A program made the position numbers and the translations under genes. From Spongiactinospora rosea (lineage in GTDB: Bacteria; Actinomycetota; Actinomycetes; Streptosporangiales; Streptosporangiaceae): a stretch of DNA of 43,651 bases. The DNA lies in NCBI RefSeq assembly GCF_003315795.1, contig NZ_QMEY01000042.1, forward strand, positions 1 to 43,651. The letters are read 5' to 3'. Of this stretch, positions 1-7,887 are shown in pieces. Under the pieces are notes generated by a model. That model saw only the letters and a program-made list of their open reading frames with translations, made no database searches and was not told where the DNA came from. The number at the start of each line of letters is the position of its first letter. Position 1 is the stretch's first letter.

Positions 1-176
1 GGCGGTCTACCCGGTGCCTCACCGCGCTGAGCACGCGCTCGTACCACCCACTCGCGCAGGCTGCCCCTACTCACTGCCAGGTCGGCGGCGATGCCCTTGT
101 AGGTCGCCCCGGGTGTGGACTCGTACAAGGCCACGGCATCGGCCCTGAACTCGTCGCTGTAGTCCTTCAACGCCAT
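1..176 (-). CDS. IS3-family transposase OrfA (N-terminal part)
   Basis: The first 58 codons of a small DNA-binding OrfA are visible; the rest lies beyond base 1. The protein begins MALKDYSDEFRADAV and continues with a helix-turn-helix of the IS3/IS911 OrfA type (YKGIAADLAVSRGSLREWV at about residues 27-45). In this family OrfA supplies end recognition, and the catalytic OrfAB is made by programmed frameshifting into orfB; that junction is not in the window. The ATG at 176 is the only sensible start, about 70 bp inside the element end, as usual for the family. Whether the element is complete cannot be told. Confidence 0.8.
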   Translation of the reverse strand, partial: MALKDYSDEFRADAVALYESTPGATYKGIAADLAVSRGSLREWVVRARAQRGEAPGRP

Positions 177-249
177 CGGCGGTCTTCTCGCTTCCTCTGG
201 ATCAAGCAAGATCCAGTATCAGCGTGTCCACCACTTGGGGGGAGTTCCC
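1..249 (-). mobile_element. IS3-family element, left end (runs off the window)
   Basis: This is the 5' end of an IS3-family insertion sequence, reading leftward out of the window. Read on the minus strand, the end starts near 247-251 with a stretch of the type GAACTCCCCCCAAGTGGTGG, typical of IS3 termini, followed by a short inverted repeat (CTGGATC/GATCCAG, about 197-216) and then the orfA start at 176. The outer boundary is placed where antiporter coding sequence begins on the plus strand, so it is good to a few bases only. The element interrupts the antiporter gene to its right. Confidence 0.75.
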
Positions 250-862
250 GACGCGCTGGTTTGCCGCCTCCACGCAGTATGAGCCGCTCAACGCGCTGGC
301 GATCGGCCTGTTGGTGCTGGCCCTGGGTAAGGTAACCCACGGCAATCTGTTCCTGGCCGCGTTCGCCGCGGGCATCACGGTGGCCACTTTCGGCCCGCGG
401 CAGCGTGAATCCTTCGAGCATTTCGGCGAGTTGCTCGCCGAGCTGTTCAAGCTGGGCGCGCTGCTGGTCTTCGGCGCGCTCATCACGCCCGCCCTGCTCG
501 GTTCGGTCGGCTGGACCGGCTGGCTGTTCGCCCTGCTGGCGCTGGTGCTGGCCCGGCCGGTGGCGATCTGGATCAGCTTCCTCGGCTCCGGCCTGAGCGT
601 GCGCGAGCAGGCCGCGGTGGCCTGGTTCGGCCCGAAGGGTTTCGCCTCGGTGGTCTACGCCCTGATCGTGCTCGGCTCCGGCATCGCCGCCGCCGAGCAG
701 ATCTTCCATCTGGTCGCGGTCACCATCGCGCTGTCGATCGTGCTGCATTCCTCCACCGACGTGGTGGTGGCCCGCGGCTTCGACGATGAGCGGGATGTGC
801 CCGCGTGGTTTGGCATCGCCCGCCGCATCCGGGGCCACAAAGACGGGCAGGCTCCCACCTGA
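250..862 (+). pseudogene. cation/proton antiporter, C-terminal part, truncated by IS
   Basis: The sequence encodes roughly the last 200 residues of a CPA1/NhaP-like Na+(K+)/H+ antiporter: several hydrophobic helices, then a segment EQAAVAWFGPKGFASVVYAL of the kind found in the last helices of the family, and a soluble tail ending near GHKDGQAPT. Full-length family members have 400 or more residues, so the N-terminal half, including the core ion-binding helices, is missing. The frame stays open leftward into the IS3 end, and the only nearby start (GTG at 224) lies inside the IS inverted-repeat region, so any product would be a fusion artefact. It was most likely inactivated by the IS. An intact, different antiporter is present at 37579. 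Confidence 0.75.
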
Positions 863-909
863 GATGCCTCGTGTGAGGGGCAGGCGGGCGATCGGCTTCC
901 GGCTGGCTC

Positions 910-2235
910 TCAACCGGCGCGCAGCGCGCTCTCCAAGATCTTCACCGCCTGGTCGGCGCCGCGTTCGCCGCGGATCACCTGGCCCTGGTGCTGTGCGGCT
1001 TTGATCAGCGAGGGGTCGGCTACGGCACGCCCGATCGCCGCGGCGAGCCCGTCGGCGCTCAGCCGCTGCTGCGGCCGAGGCTCGGGAGCGACGCCGGCGG
1101 CCGCCATGCGGGCCGCCCAGAACGGCTGGTCGGCGACGAAGGGGCAGAGCACCTGCGGCCGCCCGGAGGCCAGCGCGGCGGCGGTGGTGCCGCTGCCGCC
1201 GTGGTGCACGATGGCGGCCATCTGCGGAAACAGCCAGTCATGCGGGGCCTGTTCCAGGACGAACACCTCCTCGCGCACGCCGCCGGGCGGGTGGTGGGGC
1301 AGGTCGTCGACTTGCAGGCCGCCCCAGCCGGAGGCGAGCACCGCCCGCACCCCGGCCCGGCCGATGGCTTCGGTGACGACGTGGCCGATCCGGGCCGGGT
1401 CGGTGCCGGCCATGCTGCCGAAGCCGACGTAGACCGGTGGCGGCCCGCCGGCCAGGAAGCCAGTCAGCGCCGCCGGAGGCTGCCAGGTGGGCGGCGCGGG
1501 CAGGAACCAGAAGCCGGTGGTGTGCACGTGCGCCGGGTAGTCGAGCGGCTCCGGTAGCAGGTGGCGGCTGAAGGCCTGCAGCACGGTGGCCGCTCGGCCG
1601 TCGGGGCGGCGCAGGATGTCGTGGCGGCCGCGCCGGCGCGGCAGGTTCAGCCGCTCCTTGCGCAGCCGGTCGGCGATGCCGCCGAAGGAACGCAGCAGCA
1701 GCTTGATCGGCAGATACGAGGCCCGGTTCAACGCCCTCGGCAGCCGGAGGGGAAGCACGGGGTTGCGGAAGGCCGCGGTGGGCACCCAGACGGGCTGCAG
1801 CGCGGCCGGGACCGCGGGCACGCCGAGGAACTCGGCGAAGTGCTGGGCGGGGATACCGGGCGCGTGCACCACCACATCCACCCCCGCGCCCGGTCCTGTG
1901 GTGGATGCGGCGAGCGTTTCGGCGACGGCTGCCATGTCGTCCAAGACGTGCGCCATGAGCGGCTTGCTGGCGCGCATGACCCGCAGGGCGACCTGCATGC
2001 CGCGCGGGCCGCGGTAGTTGGTCTCGATCGCCTGGCGGATCTGCGGGTCGTCGATCAGCGTGTTCGGGCCGTCGTGCACCGGGGCGAAGGCGATGCCGTA
2101 CGGCTCGGCGAGCGAGGCCATCGCCGCCGGGGCGGCCAGCACCGCCTCATGGCCGGCGCGTTGCAGCGCGAGCGCCAGCGCGGCGAACGGCTGCACGTCA
2201 CCGCGGGTGCCGTGAGTGTAGATGAGGACCTTCAT
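910..2235 (-). CDS. GT1-family (UGT/MGT-like) glycosyltransferase
   Basis: The 441-residue protein has the GT-B layout of GT1 enzymes that transfer a sugar from a nucleotide donor to lipids, sterols or macrolide-like acceptors. The N-terminus carries GTRGDVQP at residues 9-16, typical of the sterol/rhamnosyl/macrolide transferase branch. The donor-binding motif sits at about 344-374 (HHGGSGTTAAALASGRPQ, then PFVADQPFWA), preceded by a GFGSM segment. It is cytoplasmic with no membrane segment. The ATG at 2235 has a modest AAGG 7 nt upstream. It is transcribed away from the regulator at 2400, which may control it. The acceptor cannot be read from sequence; a drug-inactivating or surface-glycolipid role are both possible. 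Confidence 0.85.
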   Translation of the reverse strand: MKVLIYTHGTRGDVQPFAALALALQRAGHEAVLAAPAAMASLAEPYGIAFAPVHDGPNTLIDDPQIRQAIETNYRGPRGMQVALRVMRASKPLMAHVLDDMAAVAETLAASTTGPGAGVDVVVHAPGIPAQHFAEFLGVPAVPAALQPVWVPTAAFRNPVLPLRLPRALNRASYLPIKLLLRSFGGIADRLRKERLNLPRRRGRHDILRRPDGRAATVLQAFSRHLLPEPLDYPAHVHTTGFWFLPAPPTWQPPAALTGFLAGGPPPVYVGFGSMAGTDPARIGHVVTEAIGRAGVRAVLASGWGGLQVDDLPHHPPGGVREEVFVLEQAPHDWLFPQMAAIVHHGGSGTTAAALASGRPQVLCPFVADQPFWAARMAAAGVAPEPRPQQRLSADGLAAAIGRAVADPSLIKAAQHQGQVIRGERGADQAVKILESALRAG

Positions 2236-2399
2236 CGGCGTACCTTCCCTTCAGGAGAGGAGGTTGATTGCGTTCGCCGACCAGGCTTCCCGGCACACCG
2301 TCGACCCCGAGAACGAGTCGAATACCTGCAATATAGCCAAAGTTCTGAAATTTCTGAAGAGTCGATAGTGTGGCTATGATGAGCTCAGGAGGTGGGCCG
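2236..2399. promoter_or_regulatory. divergent promoter region with operator-like repeats
   Basis: This lies between the glycosyltransferase (leftward) and a winged-helix regulator (rightward). It contains a long-range inverted repeat ATAGCCA (2333-2339) / TGGCTAT (2371-2377) and, between the arms, two direct copies of TTCTGAA (2343-2349 and 2352-2358), each nearly palindromic. Such sites next to a divergent regulator gene suggest autoregulation; this is inference. AGGAGG at 2387-2392, 7 nt before the GTG at 2400, fixes the regulator start. One copy of the 24-bp repeat described below is at 2276-2299. Confidence 0.5.
2276..2299 (-). repeat. 24-bp dispersed leader repeat, copy 1
   Basis: On the minus strand it reads GGTGTGCCGGGAAGCCTGGT then CGGC. 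It is identical to copy 2 (5860-5883) and differs from copy 3 (3028-3051) by one base. It lies 41 nt upstream of the glycosyltransferase start and is oriented with that gene. Confidence 0.75.
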
Positions 2400-2915
2400 G
2401 TGAGCCAGCAGGACACCCCGCAGCAGGCCGCGGCGGAGCGGTGGGAGGCCGCCGAACGGCTGGCGCTGGTGCTGACCGAGGGCGGCCTGCAGCGCATGTC
2501 GGCCCGCACGCTGGCGGTCTTCCTGTTCACTGACTCCGAAGCGGTCACCATGGGCGACATCGCCGAGCGGCTCGCCGTCAGCGCGGGCTCGGTATCCGGC
2601 GCGGTCAGGGCCCTGGCCTCGACCGGGCTGATCGAGCGGCTGCCCGCGCCGGGCAGCCGCCGCGAGCACTACCGGCTGCGCCAGGACGCCTGGCCCACCC
2701 TGTTCTCCACGCAGAACACCGTCGTGCGGGTCATGCTGCAGGCCGCCGAGACCGGCATCGCCGCCACCGCATCCGGCGATCCGGCCCACGCCCGGCTGAC
2801 CCAGATGCGCGACTTCTATCAGTTCCTGCTCGGCGAGCTGCCCGGCCTGCTGGAGCGCTGGAAGCAAGCGCAAGCGCCGCACCAGCCACCACGCCGTGCC
2901 GAGCGGGCGCAGTAA
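2400..2915 (+). CDS. GbsR/MarR-like winged-helix transcriptional regulator
   Basis: A 171-residue regulator. Residues about 36-94 form a winged helix: the recognition region is VTMGDIAERLAVSAGSVSGA, followed by a wing ending REHYRL. The C-terminal helices (from about 105) probably make the dimer interface, as in the GbsR/MarR group. The GTG at 2400 was chosen because AGGAGG lies 7 nt upstream; an in-frame GTG at 2370 and ATGs at 2376 and 2379 lack such a site. It is divergent from the glycosyltransferase and 169 nt ahead of the ABC exporter genes, so it may control both. The ligand is unknown. A second regulator of the same type is at 5917. Confidence 0.82.
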   Translation: MSQQDTPQQAAAERWEAAERLALVLTEGGLQRMSARTLAVFLFTDSEAVTMGDIAERLAVSAGSVSGAVRALASTGLIERLPAPGSRREHYRLRQDAWPTLFSTQNTVVRVMLQAAETGIAATASGDPAHARLTQMRDFYQFLLGELPGLLERWKQAQAPHQPPRRAERAQ

Positions 2916-3027
2916 CCAACCGGGGCGCGCACGACGAGCGCCGCTGGACCGCCTCCGCGACGCCAGCGATTTTCGGCCCGCCCTGGCGCGCTGGCCGGTG
3001 CGTGCCGGTCGGCGTACGCTGAGGCCA

Positions 3028-3051
3028 GGTGAGCCGGGAAGCCTGGTCGGC
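3028..3051 (+). repeat. 24-bp dispersed leader repeat, copy 3
   Basis: It reads GGTGAGCCGGGAAGCCTGGT then CGGC, with one mismatch (A for T at the fifth base) to copies 1 and 2. It lies 33 nt upstream of the ABC ATPase start and has the same orientation as that gene. The following bases allow a small hairpin (GGTCG-GCA-CGACC) not shared by the other copies. Confidence 0.75.
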
Positions 3052-3084
3052 ACGACCCTTTGGCATCGAGCGAAGGATGTGCCC

Positions 3085-4245
3085 GTGCGGCCCCGATCTG
3101 CGCATTCCCCCGGCGGTCCGGCTGAGCCTGCCGCTGCCGGATCCCTTTCCCTGCCCGGCCCTGCTGGCGTATCTGCCGCACCGGCTGTGCAGCCGGCCAT
3201 CGAGATCACCCACGTCAGCAAGCGCTACGGCCAGGTGCGGGCGGTCGAGGCGGTCACCTTGGCTGTGCAGCCGGGACAGATCTATGCCCTGCTCGGGCTC
3301 AACGGCGCCGGCAAGACCACCCTGATCCGGATGCTGCTGGGCATGATCGCCCCCACCGCCGGGACGGTGCGCGTGCTGGGCGCCGACGTCACCGGCGGCG
3401 ACCGCTGCGCCTGGGCGAAGGTGGGCTATCTGGTAGAGGCGGCCACCGCCTATCCGGAGCTGACGGTGCGCGAGAATCTGGAGGTGGTCCGCCGCCTGCG
3501 CCGCCTGCCCGGGACCGGCGGCAGAGGCACCGGCGGGGGCGACGGCCGGGTCGATGACATCATCGAGCGCCTGGCCCTGACCCCCTACGCCGATCGCCGC
3601 GCTCGTGCCCTGTCGCTGGGCAACCTGCAGCGCCTGGCGCTGGCCAAGGCCTTGCTGGACGCTCCCGCCCTGCTCGTCCTGGACGAACCGGTCAACGGTC
3701 TGGACCCCGCCGGTGTCGCCGAGATCCGCACCCTGCTCACCGAACTGGCCCGCCAGCACGGCACCACCGTGTTCCTGTCCAGCCATCTGCTGGCCGAGGT
3801 CGCCCGGCTGGCGGGCCGGATCGGCATCCTGCACCACGGCCGCCTCCTCGGCGAGCACGACGCCGCCCAGCTGGAGGGCCTGCGCCGCCGCCGGCTGCGG
3901 CTGAGCACACGCGACGATGACGCTGCGGCGGCGGTGCTGCGCGCGCACGGCTACCACCCCGAACCCGCCGCCCCCGGCACCACCGGCGTGGTGGGCACCA
4001 GCGGGGGTGGGCTGCTGCTGGCCGACGAGCGTGCCCTGGCCGGGCCGGAGCAGGTCGCCACCGTGCTGGTGCACAGCGGCACGCCGCCCACCTGGCTGCT
4101 CCTGGAGGAGGAAGACCTGGAGGCCTACTTCCTGCGCACGATCGGCCAGGGCACCTCCGTCTCGCAGTCTGCCCCACCGCCTTTCCAGGCCGAACGGGCC
4201 GGCCAGGATGGTCACGCCCGTGCGGGGGAGGCCCAGGATGCCTGA
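3085..4245 (+). CDS. ABC transporter ATP-binding protein (ABC-2 exporter)
   Basis: This ATPase subunit powers the membrane partner encoded by the overlapping gene at 4238. In about 386 residues the Walker A is GLNGAGKTT (71-79), the signature loop is LSLGN (176-180, a weak version of LSGGQ), the Walker B is LLVLDE (196-201) followed by the D-loop, and the switch histidine is in SSHLL (about 234). About 90 further residues follow the nucleotide-binding domain. The GTG at 3085 has GAAGGA 7 nt upstream; the frame is open further 5', and a GTG at 3079 is too close to that site. The 30 residues before the domain are Pro/Ala-rich and of uncertain reality. Drug, lipid or peptide export is likely by family; the substrate is unknown. 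Confidence 0.87.
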   Translation: MRPRSAHSPGGPAEPAAAGSLSLPGPAGVSAAPAVQPAIEITHVSKRYGQVRAVEAVTLAVQPGQIYALLGLNGAGKTTLIRMLLGMIAPTAGTVRVLGADVTGGDRCAWAKVGYLVEAATAYPELTVRENLEVVRRLRRLPGTGGRGTGGGDGRVDDIIERLALTPYADRRARALSLGNLQRLALAKALLDAPALLVLDEPVNGLDPAGVAEIRTLLTELARQHGTTVFLSSHLLAEVARLAGRIGILHHGRLLGEHDAAQLEGLRRRRLRLSTRDDDAAAAVLRAHGYHPEPAAPGTTGVVGTSGGGLLLADERALAGPEQVATVLVHSGTPPTWLLLEEEDLEAYFLRTIGQGTSVSQSAPPPFQAERAGQDGHARAGEAQDA

Positions 4246-5020
4246 GGCGCTGTGGGCCGAACTGCTCAAGGCACGGCGCAGCCGCCTGCCCGCCATTACC
4301 GCGCTGGCCTTCGCCATCGCCGCGCTGGTGTGCGGCATGTTCATGTTCATCCTCACCGACCCGCCCCGCGCCCGCGCGCTCGGGCTGCTCGGCGGCAAGG
4401 CCCAGCTGTCGGGCGCCAGCGCCGACTGGCCCGGCTTCCTGGCCCTGCTCGCCCAGGCCCGCGCGGTCGGCGATGGTGGTGTGTTCGGGCTCATCGTCAT
4501 CTGGCTGTTCGGCCGGGAGTTCAGCGACCGCACCGCCACCGACCTGCTGGCCCTGCCCACCACCCGCACCGCGATCGTGACCGCGAAATTCGCCGCCGCC
4601 GCCTGGGCGCTGCTACTGGCCGCCTGGCTGGCCGGACTCGGCCTGGCCGTCGGCGCGGTGCTCGGCCTGCCCGGCTGGTCGGGCGCGACGGCCGCCGCCG
4701 GGGTGGGCCGTCTCCTGGCCATGGCCGCGCTGGCCGCGCTGGCCGCGCTGGCCAGCGCCCCTTTGGCGCTGGCCGCCGGCATCGGCCGCGGCTACCTGGC
4801 CGCCGTCGGCGTCCTGTTCGCCCTCATCTTCTGCGCCCAGGTGATCGCCGCGCTCGGCTACGGCGCGTACTTCCCGTGGTCGGTGCCCGGCCTGTATGCC
4901 GGCATCGCCGGAGCCGGCCAGGCGCCCGGGATGCCCGGCGTGCTGCTGGTGGTGGCGACCGGCGGGGCCGCGGCCGTGGCGACCGCGCGATGGTGGAACC
5001 GCGCCGACCACACCCACTGA
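4238..5020 (+). CDS. ABC-2 type permease subunit
   Basis: A 260-residue integral membrane protein that partners the ATPase just upstream. It starts MPEALWAELLKARRSRLPAI, the usual cytoplasmic entry of ABC-2 permeases, and has about six hydrophobic stretches, the first ending at GMFMFILTD. The family segment FGREFSDRTATDLLALPTTR lies between the second and third helices. The start ATG at 4238 overlaps the ATPase stop by 8 nt, with GGGGGAGG upstream, so the two are translationally coupled. The last codons and the stop lie in the first unit of a 13-bp tandem repeat. Confidence 0.85.
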   Translation: MPEALWAELLKARRSRLPAITALAFAIAALVCGMFMFILTDPPRARALGLLGGKAQLSGASADWPGFLALLAQARAVGDGGVFGLIVIWLFGREFSDRTATDLLALPTTRTAIVTAKFAAAAWALLLAAWLAGLGLAVGAVLGLPGWSGATAAAGVGRLLAMAALAALAALASAPLALAAGIGRGYLAAVGVLFALIFCAQVIAALGYGAYFPWSVPGLYAGIAGAGQAPGMPGVLLVVATGGAAAVATARWWNRADHTH

Positions 5021-5072
5021 CCACACCCACTGACCACACCCACTGACCACACCCACTGACCACACCCACTGA
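5008..5072. repeat. 13-bp tandem repeat, five perfect copies
   Basis: The unit CCACACCCACTGA is repeated five times without change, followed by a degenerate sixth start (CCACGTTCACT). The first unit supplies the last codons and TGA stop of the permease gene. Because 13 is not a multiple of three and the stop is in unit 1, changes in copy number would not change the protein. There is no spacer structure, so it is not a CRISPR. Confidence 0.95.
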
Positions 5073-5159
5073 CCACGTTCACTCGAGCCCACCCATGACG
5101 CCCGTCGCCGGTACCGCGCCCCCGACGCACCCGGACGGATCAGACGGCCCTGACGGGAT

Positions 5160-5846
5160 CTAGGACGGGTGCCGGGCCGAGTCGACGACGCGGTTCAGGC
5201 GCAGGCCGACCACCGTGATCCAGCAGAAGGCCACCAGCAGCGCCCCGTGTTCCAGCAGCCCGGCCGGGGCCTGGCGCAGCACGCCGGCCACCTCCAGCCG
5301 GTAGACCGATCCCGCCACCACGGCCAAGACGATCACCAGCAGGCCGCAGGCGCGGGAGAAGCGCCCCCAGGTACGGCTGCGCAGGCGCAGCCGCCGGGCC
5401 AGCACGAAAGCGGAGGCGCTCAGGCAGGCGAACAGCACCAGCCCAATCAGCCCGTGCACCCGCCCCGCCACGGTGACCACCGAGACCTGGCCGGGCGGGT
5501 AGCCCAGGGCCGGGTCCGTGGGGATCACGCCCGCCGCGATGAAGGACAGGCCGCAGACGGCCAGCAGGATCGGCACCCACCTGCCGTCCGCGCCCGGATG
5601 CAGCACGCGCCGCAGCCCGGCGGCGAAGGCAATCAGCAGCAGCCCGCCGAGCACGAACGTCGTGGTCAGGAGCCACCAGCGTGGCCCGGTGCCGAGCTGG
5701 CTGGCGCCGTGGTGCCACAGGCTGTAGCCCGGGCGGGTGACACCATCGGCCACGATGGCCGCCGGCATCCCAATCCCGGCGACGACCCCGGCAGCCAGCA
5801 GCAACCGGGTGGGCGCGAGGGTGACGAACCAGGCTCTTGCGGGCAT
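5160..5846 (-). CDS. DUF998-family membrane protein
   Basis: A 228-residue protein with about six hydrophobic helices and the loop features of DUF998 proteins: an N-terminal helix, then a GYSLWHHGASQLGTG loop after helix 1 (variants of 'S.LG' loops mark the family), and an IPTDPALGYPPG segment between central helices. No catalytic function is established for the family. ATG 5846 has GGAGG about 7 nt upstream; the frame is open beyond it but runs into the divergent regulator. It is divergent from the regulator at 5917, which probably controls it (inference). Confidence 0.75.
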   Translation of the reverse strand: MPARAWFVTLAPTRLLLAAGVVAGIGMPAAIVADGVTRPGYSLWHHGASQLGTGPRWWLLTTTFVLGGLLLIAFAAGLRRVLHPGADGRWVPILLAVCGLSFIAAGVIPTDPALGYPPGQVSVVTVAGRVHGLIGLVLFACLSASAFVLARRLRLRSRTWGRFSRACGLLVIVLAVVAGSVYRLEVAGVLRQAPAGLLEHGALLVAFCWITVVGLRLNRVVDSARHPS

Positions 5847-5859
5847 GCGCGGCCTCCAC

Positions 5860-5883
5860 GCCGACCAGGCTTCCCGGCACACC
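5860..5883 (-). repeat. 24-bp dispersed leader repeat, copy 2
   Basis: Identical to copy 1. On the minus strand it ends 14 nt before the DUF998 gene start, again in the orientation of the downstream gene and in a divergent region beside a winged-helix regulator. Confidence 0.75.
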
Positions 5884-5888
5884 TCAGC

Positions 5889-5909
5889 AGTTTCAGCATG
5901 TACTAAACT
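5889..5909. promoter_or_regulatory. inverted repeat, possible operator for the 5917 regulator
   Basis: AGTTT (5889-5893) and AAACT (5905-5909) form an inverted repeat spaced by 11 nt, in an AT-rich patch that stands out from the GC-rich surroundings and lies 8 nt before the regulator start. It resembles a MarR-type operator in position only. Confidence 0.35.
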
Positions 5910-5916
5910 ACATGGA

Positions 5917-6354
5917 ATGAGTGAGCGTGAGCAACTCCTGCCGTGGGTGGAGCAGGTGGCCATGTACCTGGCCCGCGACGGCGTGCCGCCGATCGCCGGC
6001 CGTACCCTGGGCTGGCTGATGGTGTGCGACCCGCCCGAGCAGTCGGCCGGGCAGATCACCGAGGCCATCGGCGCCAGCCGCGCCTCCCTGACCTCCAGTC
6101 TGCGCCTGCTGACCGGCATGGGCTTCCTGACCTGGCGGACCAGGCCCGGTGAGCGCACGATCTACTACCGGCTGGCCGACAACGCCTTCGCCCTCGTGGT
6201 GCGCCAGCAGATCGCCGGCATCGCGGCGTTCCTGCAGATCGCCCGCGCCGGCGAAGACCTGATCGGCCCCGACCCGCGCCTCAAGCAGGCCGAGGCCACC
6301 TTCGCGTGGATGGCCGCGGCCTTCGACAACGCCCCGCCGCTGGAGGAGCGGTGA
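5917..6354 (+). CDS. small MarR/GbsR-like winged-helix regulator
   Basis: A 145-residue DNA-binding protein. The winged helix covers about residues 28-92, with helix-turn-helix SAGQITEAIGASRASLTSSL and a wing RPGERTIYYRL; a helical tail follows. It resembles the regulator at 2400 in size and order, and both sit divergently beside a gene that carries the 24-bp leader repeat. Its stop overlaps the next gene's start (GTGA at 6351), so it is co-translated with the FAD monooxygenase remnant and may once have regulated it. ATG 5917 is the only good start; the upstream ribosome site is weak. Confidence 0.8.
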   Translation: MSEREQLLPWVEQVAMYLARDGVPPIAGRTLGWLMVCDPPEQSAGQITEAIGASRASLTSSLRLLTGMGFLTWRTRPGERTIYYRLADNAFALVVRQQIAGIAAFLQIARAGEDLIGPDPRLKQAEATFAWMAAAFDNAPPLEER

Positions 6355-7660
6355 ACGGCACGGCGGTCGTCATCGGCGGCGGCATCGGCGGGCTGGCCGC
6401 CGCGCTGGCGCTGCACCGCATCGGCTGGCAGGCCATCGTGCTGGAACGCTCACCCGAACTCGGCGAGATCGGCGCGGGCATGTCCCAATCGCCCAACGCC
6501 CTGCGCGCGCTGGACGAACTCGGCGTCGGCCGGCAGGCCCGCGCCGCAGGAGTCCCGACCTACGCCACCGGCAACCTGCGCACCCCCGGCGGCCGCTACC
6601 TGCAGCGCTCCCGGCCGGGCGATGCGACGCCGCTGCTCGCCTTCCGCCGCGCCGACCTCCATCGGATGCTGCTGGAGGCGCTTCCACCCGGATGGGTCCG
6701 GACCGGCTGCGAGGTCGCTGGCATCGACACCGGCAGCCACACGGGCAGCCACACGGGCGCCGGTGCTGCGACGGTGCGGTTCGGCGGGAGCGAGCTCAGC
6801 GCCGAGGTGATCGTGTGGCTGCCGACGGCATCGGCAGCACGTCACGCCGGCTGCTGTGGCCCGACGCGCTGCCCCCGCGCTTCCTCGGCCGGACGGCCTG
6901 GCTCGGCATTGCCGAGGTCGACGGCCTGCCGGGCAGCATGACGCTGGGACGAGGCGGCTATTTCCTCATCCACCCCGTGGGCGGCGGGCGGGCGTACTGG
7001 GCGTATGTGACCGGCGCCGACCAGCCCGGCGTCCGGTACGCCGAGGAGAAGGCCGAGGCGGCGGCCCAGCTGGTCGGCTGGCACGACCCCATCCCGGCCC
7101 TGCCCGCCGCCACCCCGCCCGCCTCGGTGATCCACATCGACATCTGTGACCTGGACCCGCTGCCCACCTACACGCGTGGCCGGGTGGCGCTGCTCGGCGA
7201 CGCCGCGCACGCCATGAGCCCCGACCGCGGCCAGGGTGCCGGCCAGTCAATCGAGGACGCCGTGGTCCTGGCCGCCGCGCCGGCCACCGAACCGGACCGG
7301 AAGGCAGCGCTGCGCCGCTACGACGCCCTGCGCCGGCCGCGCACTCAAGCCACTGCCGACGGCGCCCGCGCCGTCTCCCCCGCCGCCTACCGGCTCATGA
7401 CGACGATGATCCGCCTGATGCCCGCCGCGCTGTGGCGCCCGACTGCGTCAAAGCCGCGGTCCGTGCCGTGCCGCGCGGCCAGTTCATTCCGCCGGTCGGG
7501 CTCGCCTCACGGCCGCGCCCCATCTGATCGACCGCGACGCCGCCCCGGACGGGTGATGGGAACGCCGTCTTCTCCAACGCCGGAATCGTCACCCAGCCCG
7601 ACGACAGCGCCACCGACCCGAGAAGCGGACAACCGGCGTAGCTCCCGCATGCCGTCCTGA
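6351..7660 (+). pseudogene. FAD-dependent monooxygenase, frameshifted
   Basis: A PHBH-type flavin monooxygenase broken by a frameshift. The first frame (from GTG 6351, GGAGGAG upstream) has the Rossmann motif VVIGGGIGGLAAALAL and an acidic end of strand two (LERS). Near 6813-6818 the frame changes: from there the second frame carries ADGIGSTSRRLLWP (the family's DG motif) and later RVALLGDAAHAMSPDRGQGA (the GD motif). One lost base would explain it, unless it is a sequencing error. A 12-bp unit encoding GSHT is duplicated near 6731-6754. From about 7430 the coding signal shifts again; other frames give a 'FIPPVGLA' tail and an isolated 'NAVFSNAGIVTQP', perhaps short-chain dehydrogenase debris. 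Related enzymes hydroxylate aromatics or antibiotics. Confidence 0.75.
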
Positions 7661-7713
7661 GCGCGGCGGGATCGGACGGTCCCTGCGTCGGCCCTCCCTC
7701 AGGTAGCCCCGGA

Positions 7714-7755
7714 GGCGTTGATACCCCCCGTCACGAACGTGACGGGGGATACGCC
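7714..7755. terminator. strong hairpin after the monooxygenase remnant
   Basis: CCCCCGTCAC and GTGACGGGGG pair around a GAAC loop (7735-7738), extended by GGCGT/ACGCC with a small bulge. There is no clear T-run, but the stem is strong enough to end transcription from either side. Confidence 0.6.
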
Positions 7756-7860
7756 GTCAGGTCGCCGAGCGCCTGCCCATCCTGCTTCCCGGGTCGAGCC
7801 CTGCTCCGGGTTCGATACTGCGTCCTGGAGCCCGCGCCGCCCTCCTACAGGTCCTGCCGA

Positions 7861-7886
7861 GCGGGACCGGCACGGCCCCGCTTTTT
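7861..7886 (+). terminator. rho-independent terminator
   Basis: GCGGG-A-CCG, loop GCA, CGG-C-CCCGC, followed at once by TTTTT. This is a classical rightward intrinsic terminator. It lies just outside the stop of the leftward I36 gene (7888) and so protects that gene from read-through coming from the left. Confidence 0.75.
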
Positions 7887-7887
7887 G

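Noticed and set aside
3001..3080. Possible riboswitch (cobalamin-type 3' end) around the GCCGGGAAGCC sequence
   Set aside because: The upstream conserved boxes of known riboswitch classes were not found, and copies 1 and 2 lack room for a full aptamer.
2731..4782. Long leftward open frame opposite the ABC transporter genes
   Set aside because: Low-complexity Ala/Gly/Arg/Gln shadow of the ABC genes, typical of high-GC antisense frames.
5008..5072. Possible CRISPR-like array
   Set aside because: The units are 13 bp and contiguous with no spacers; no cas genes are near.
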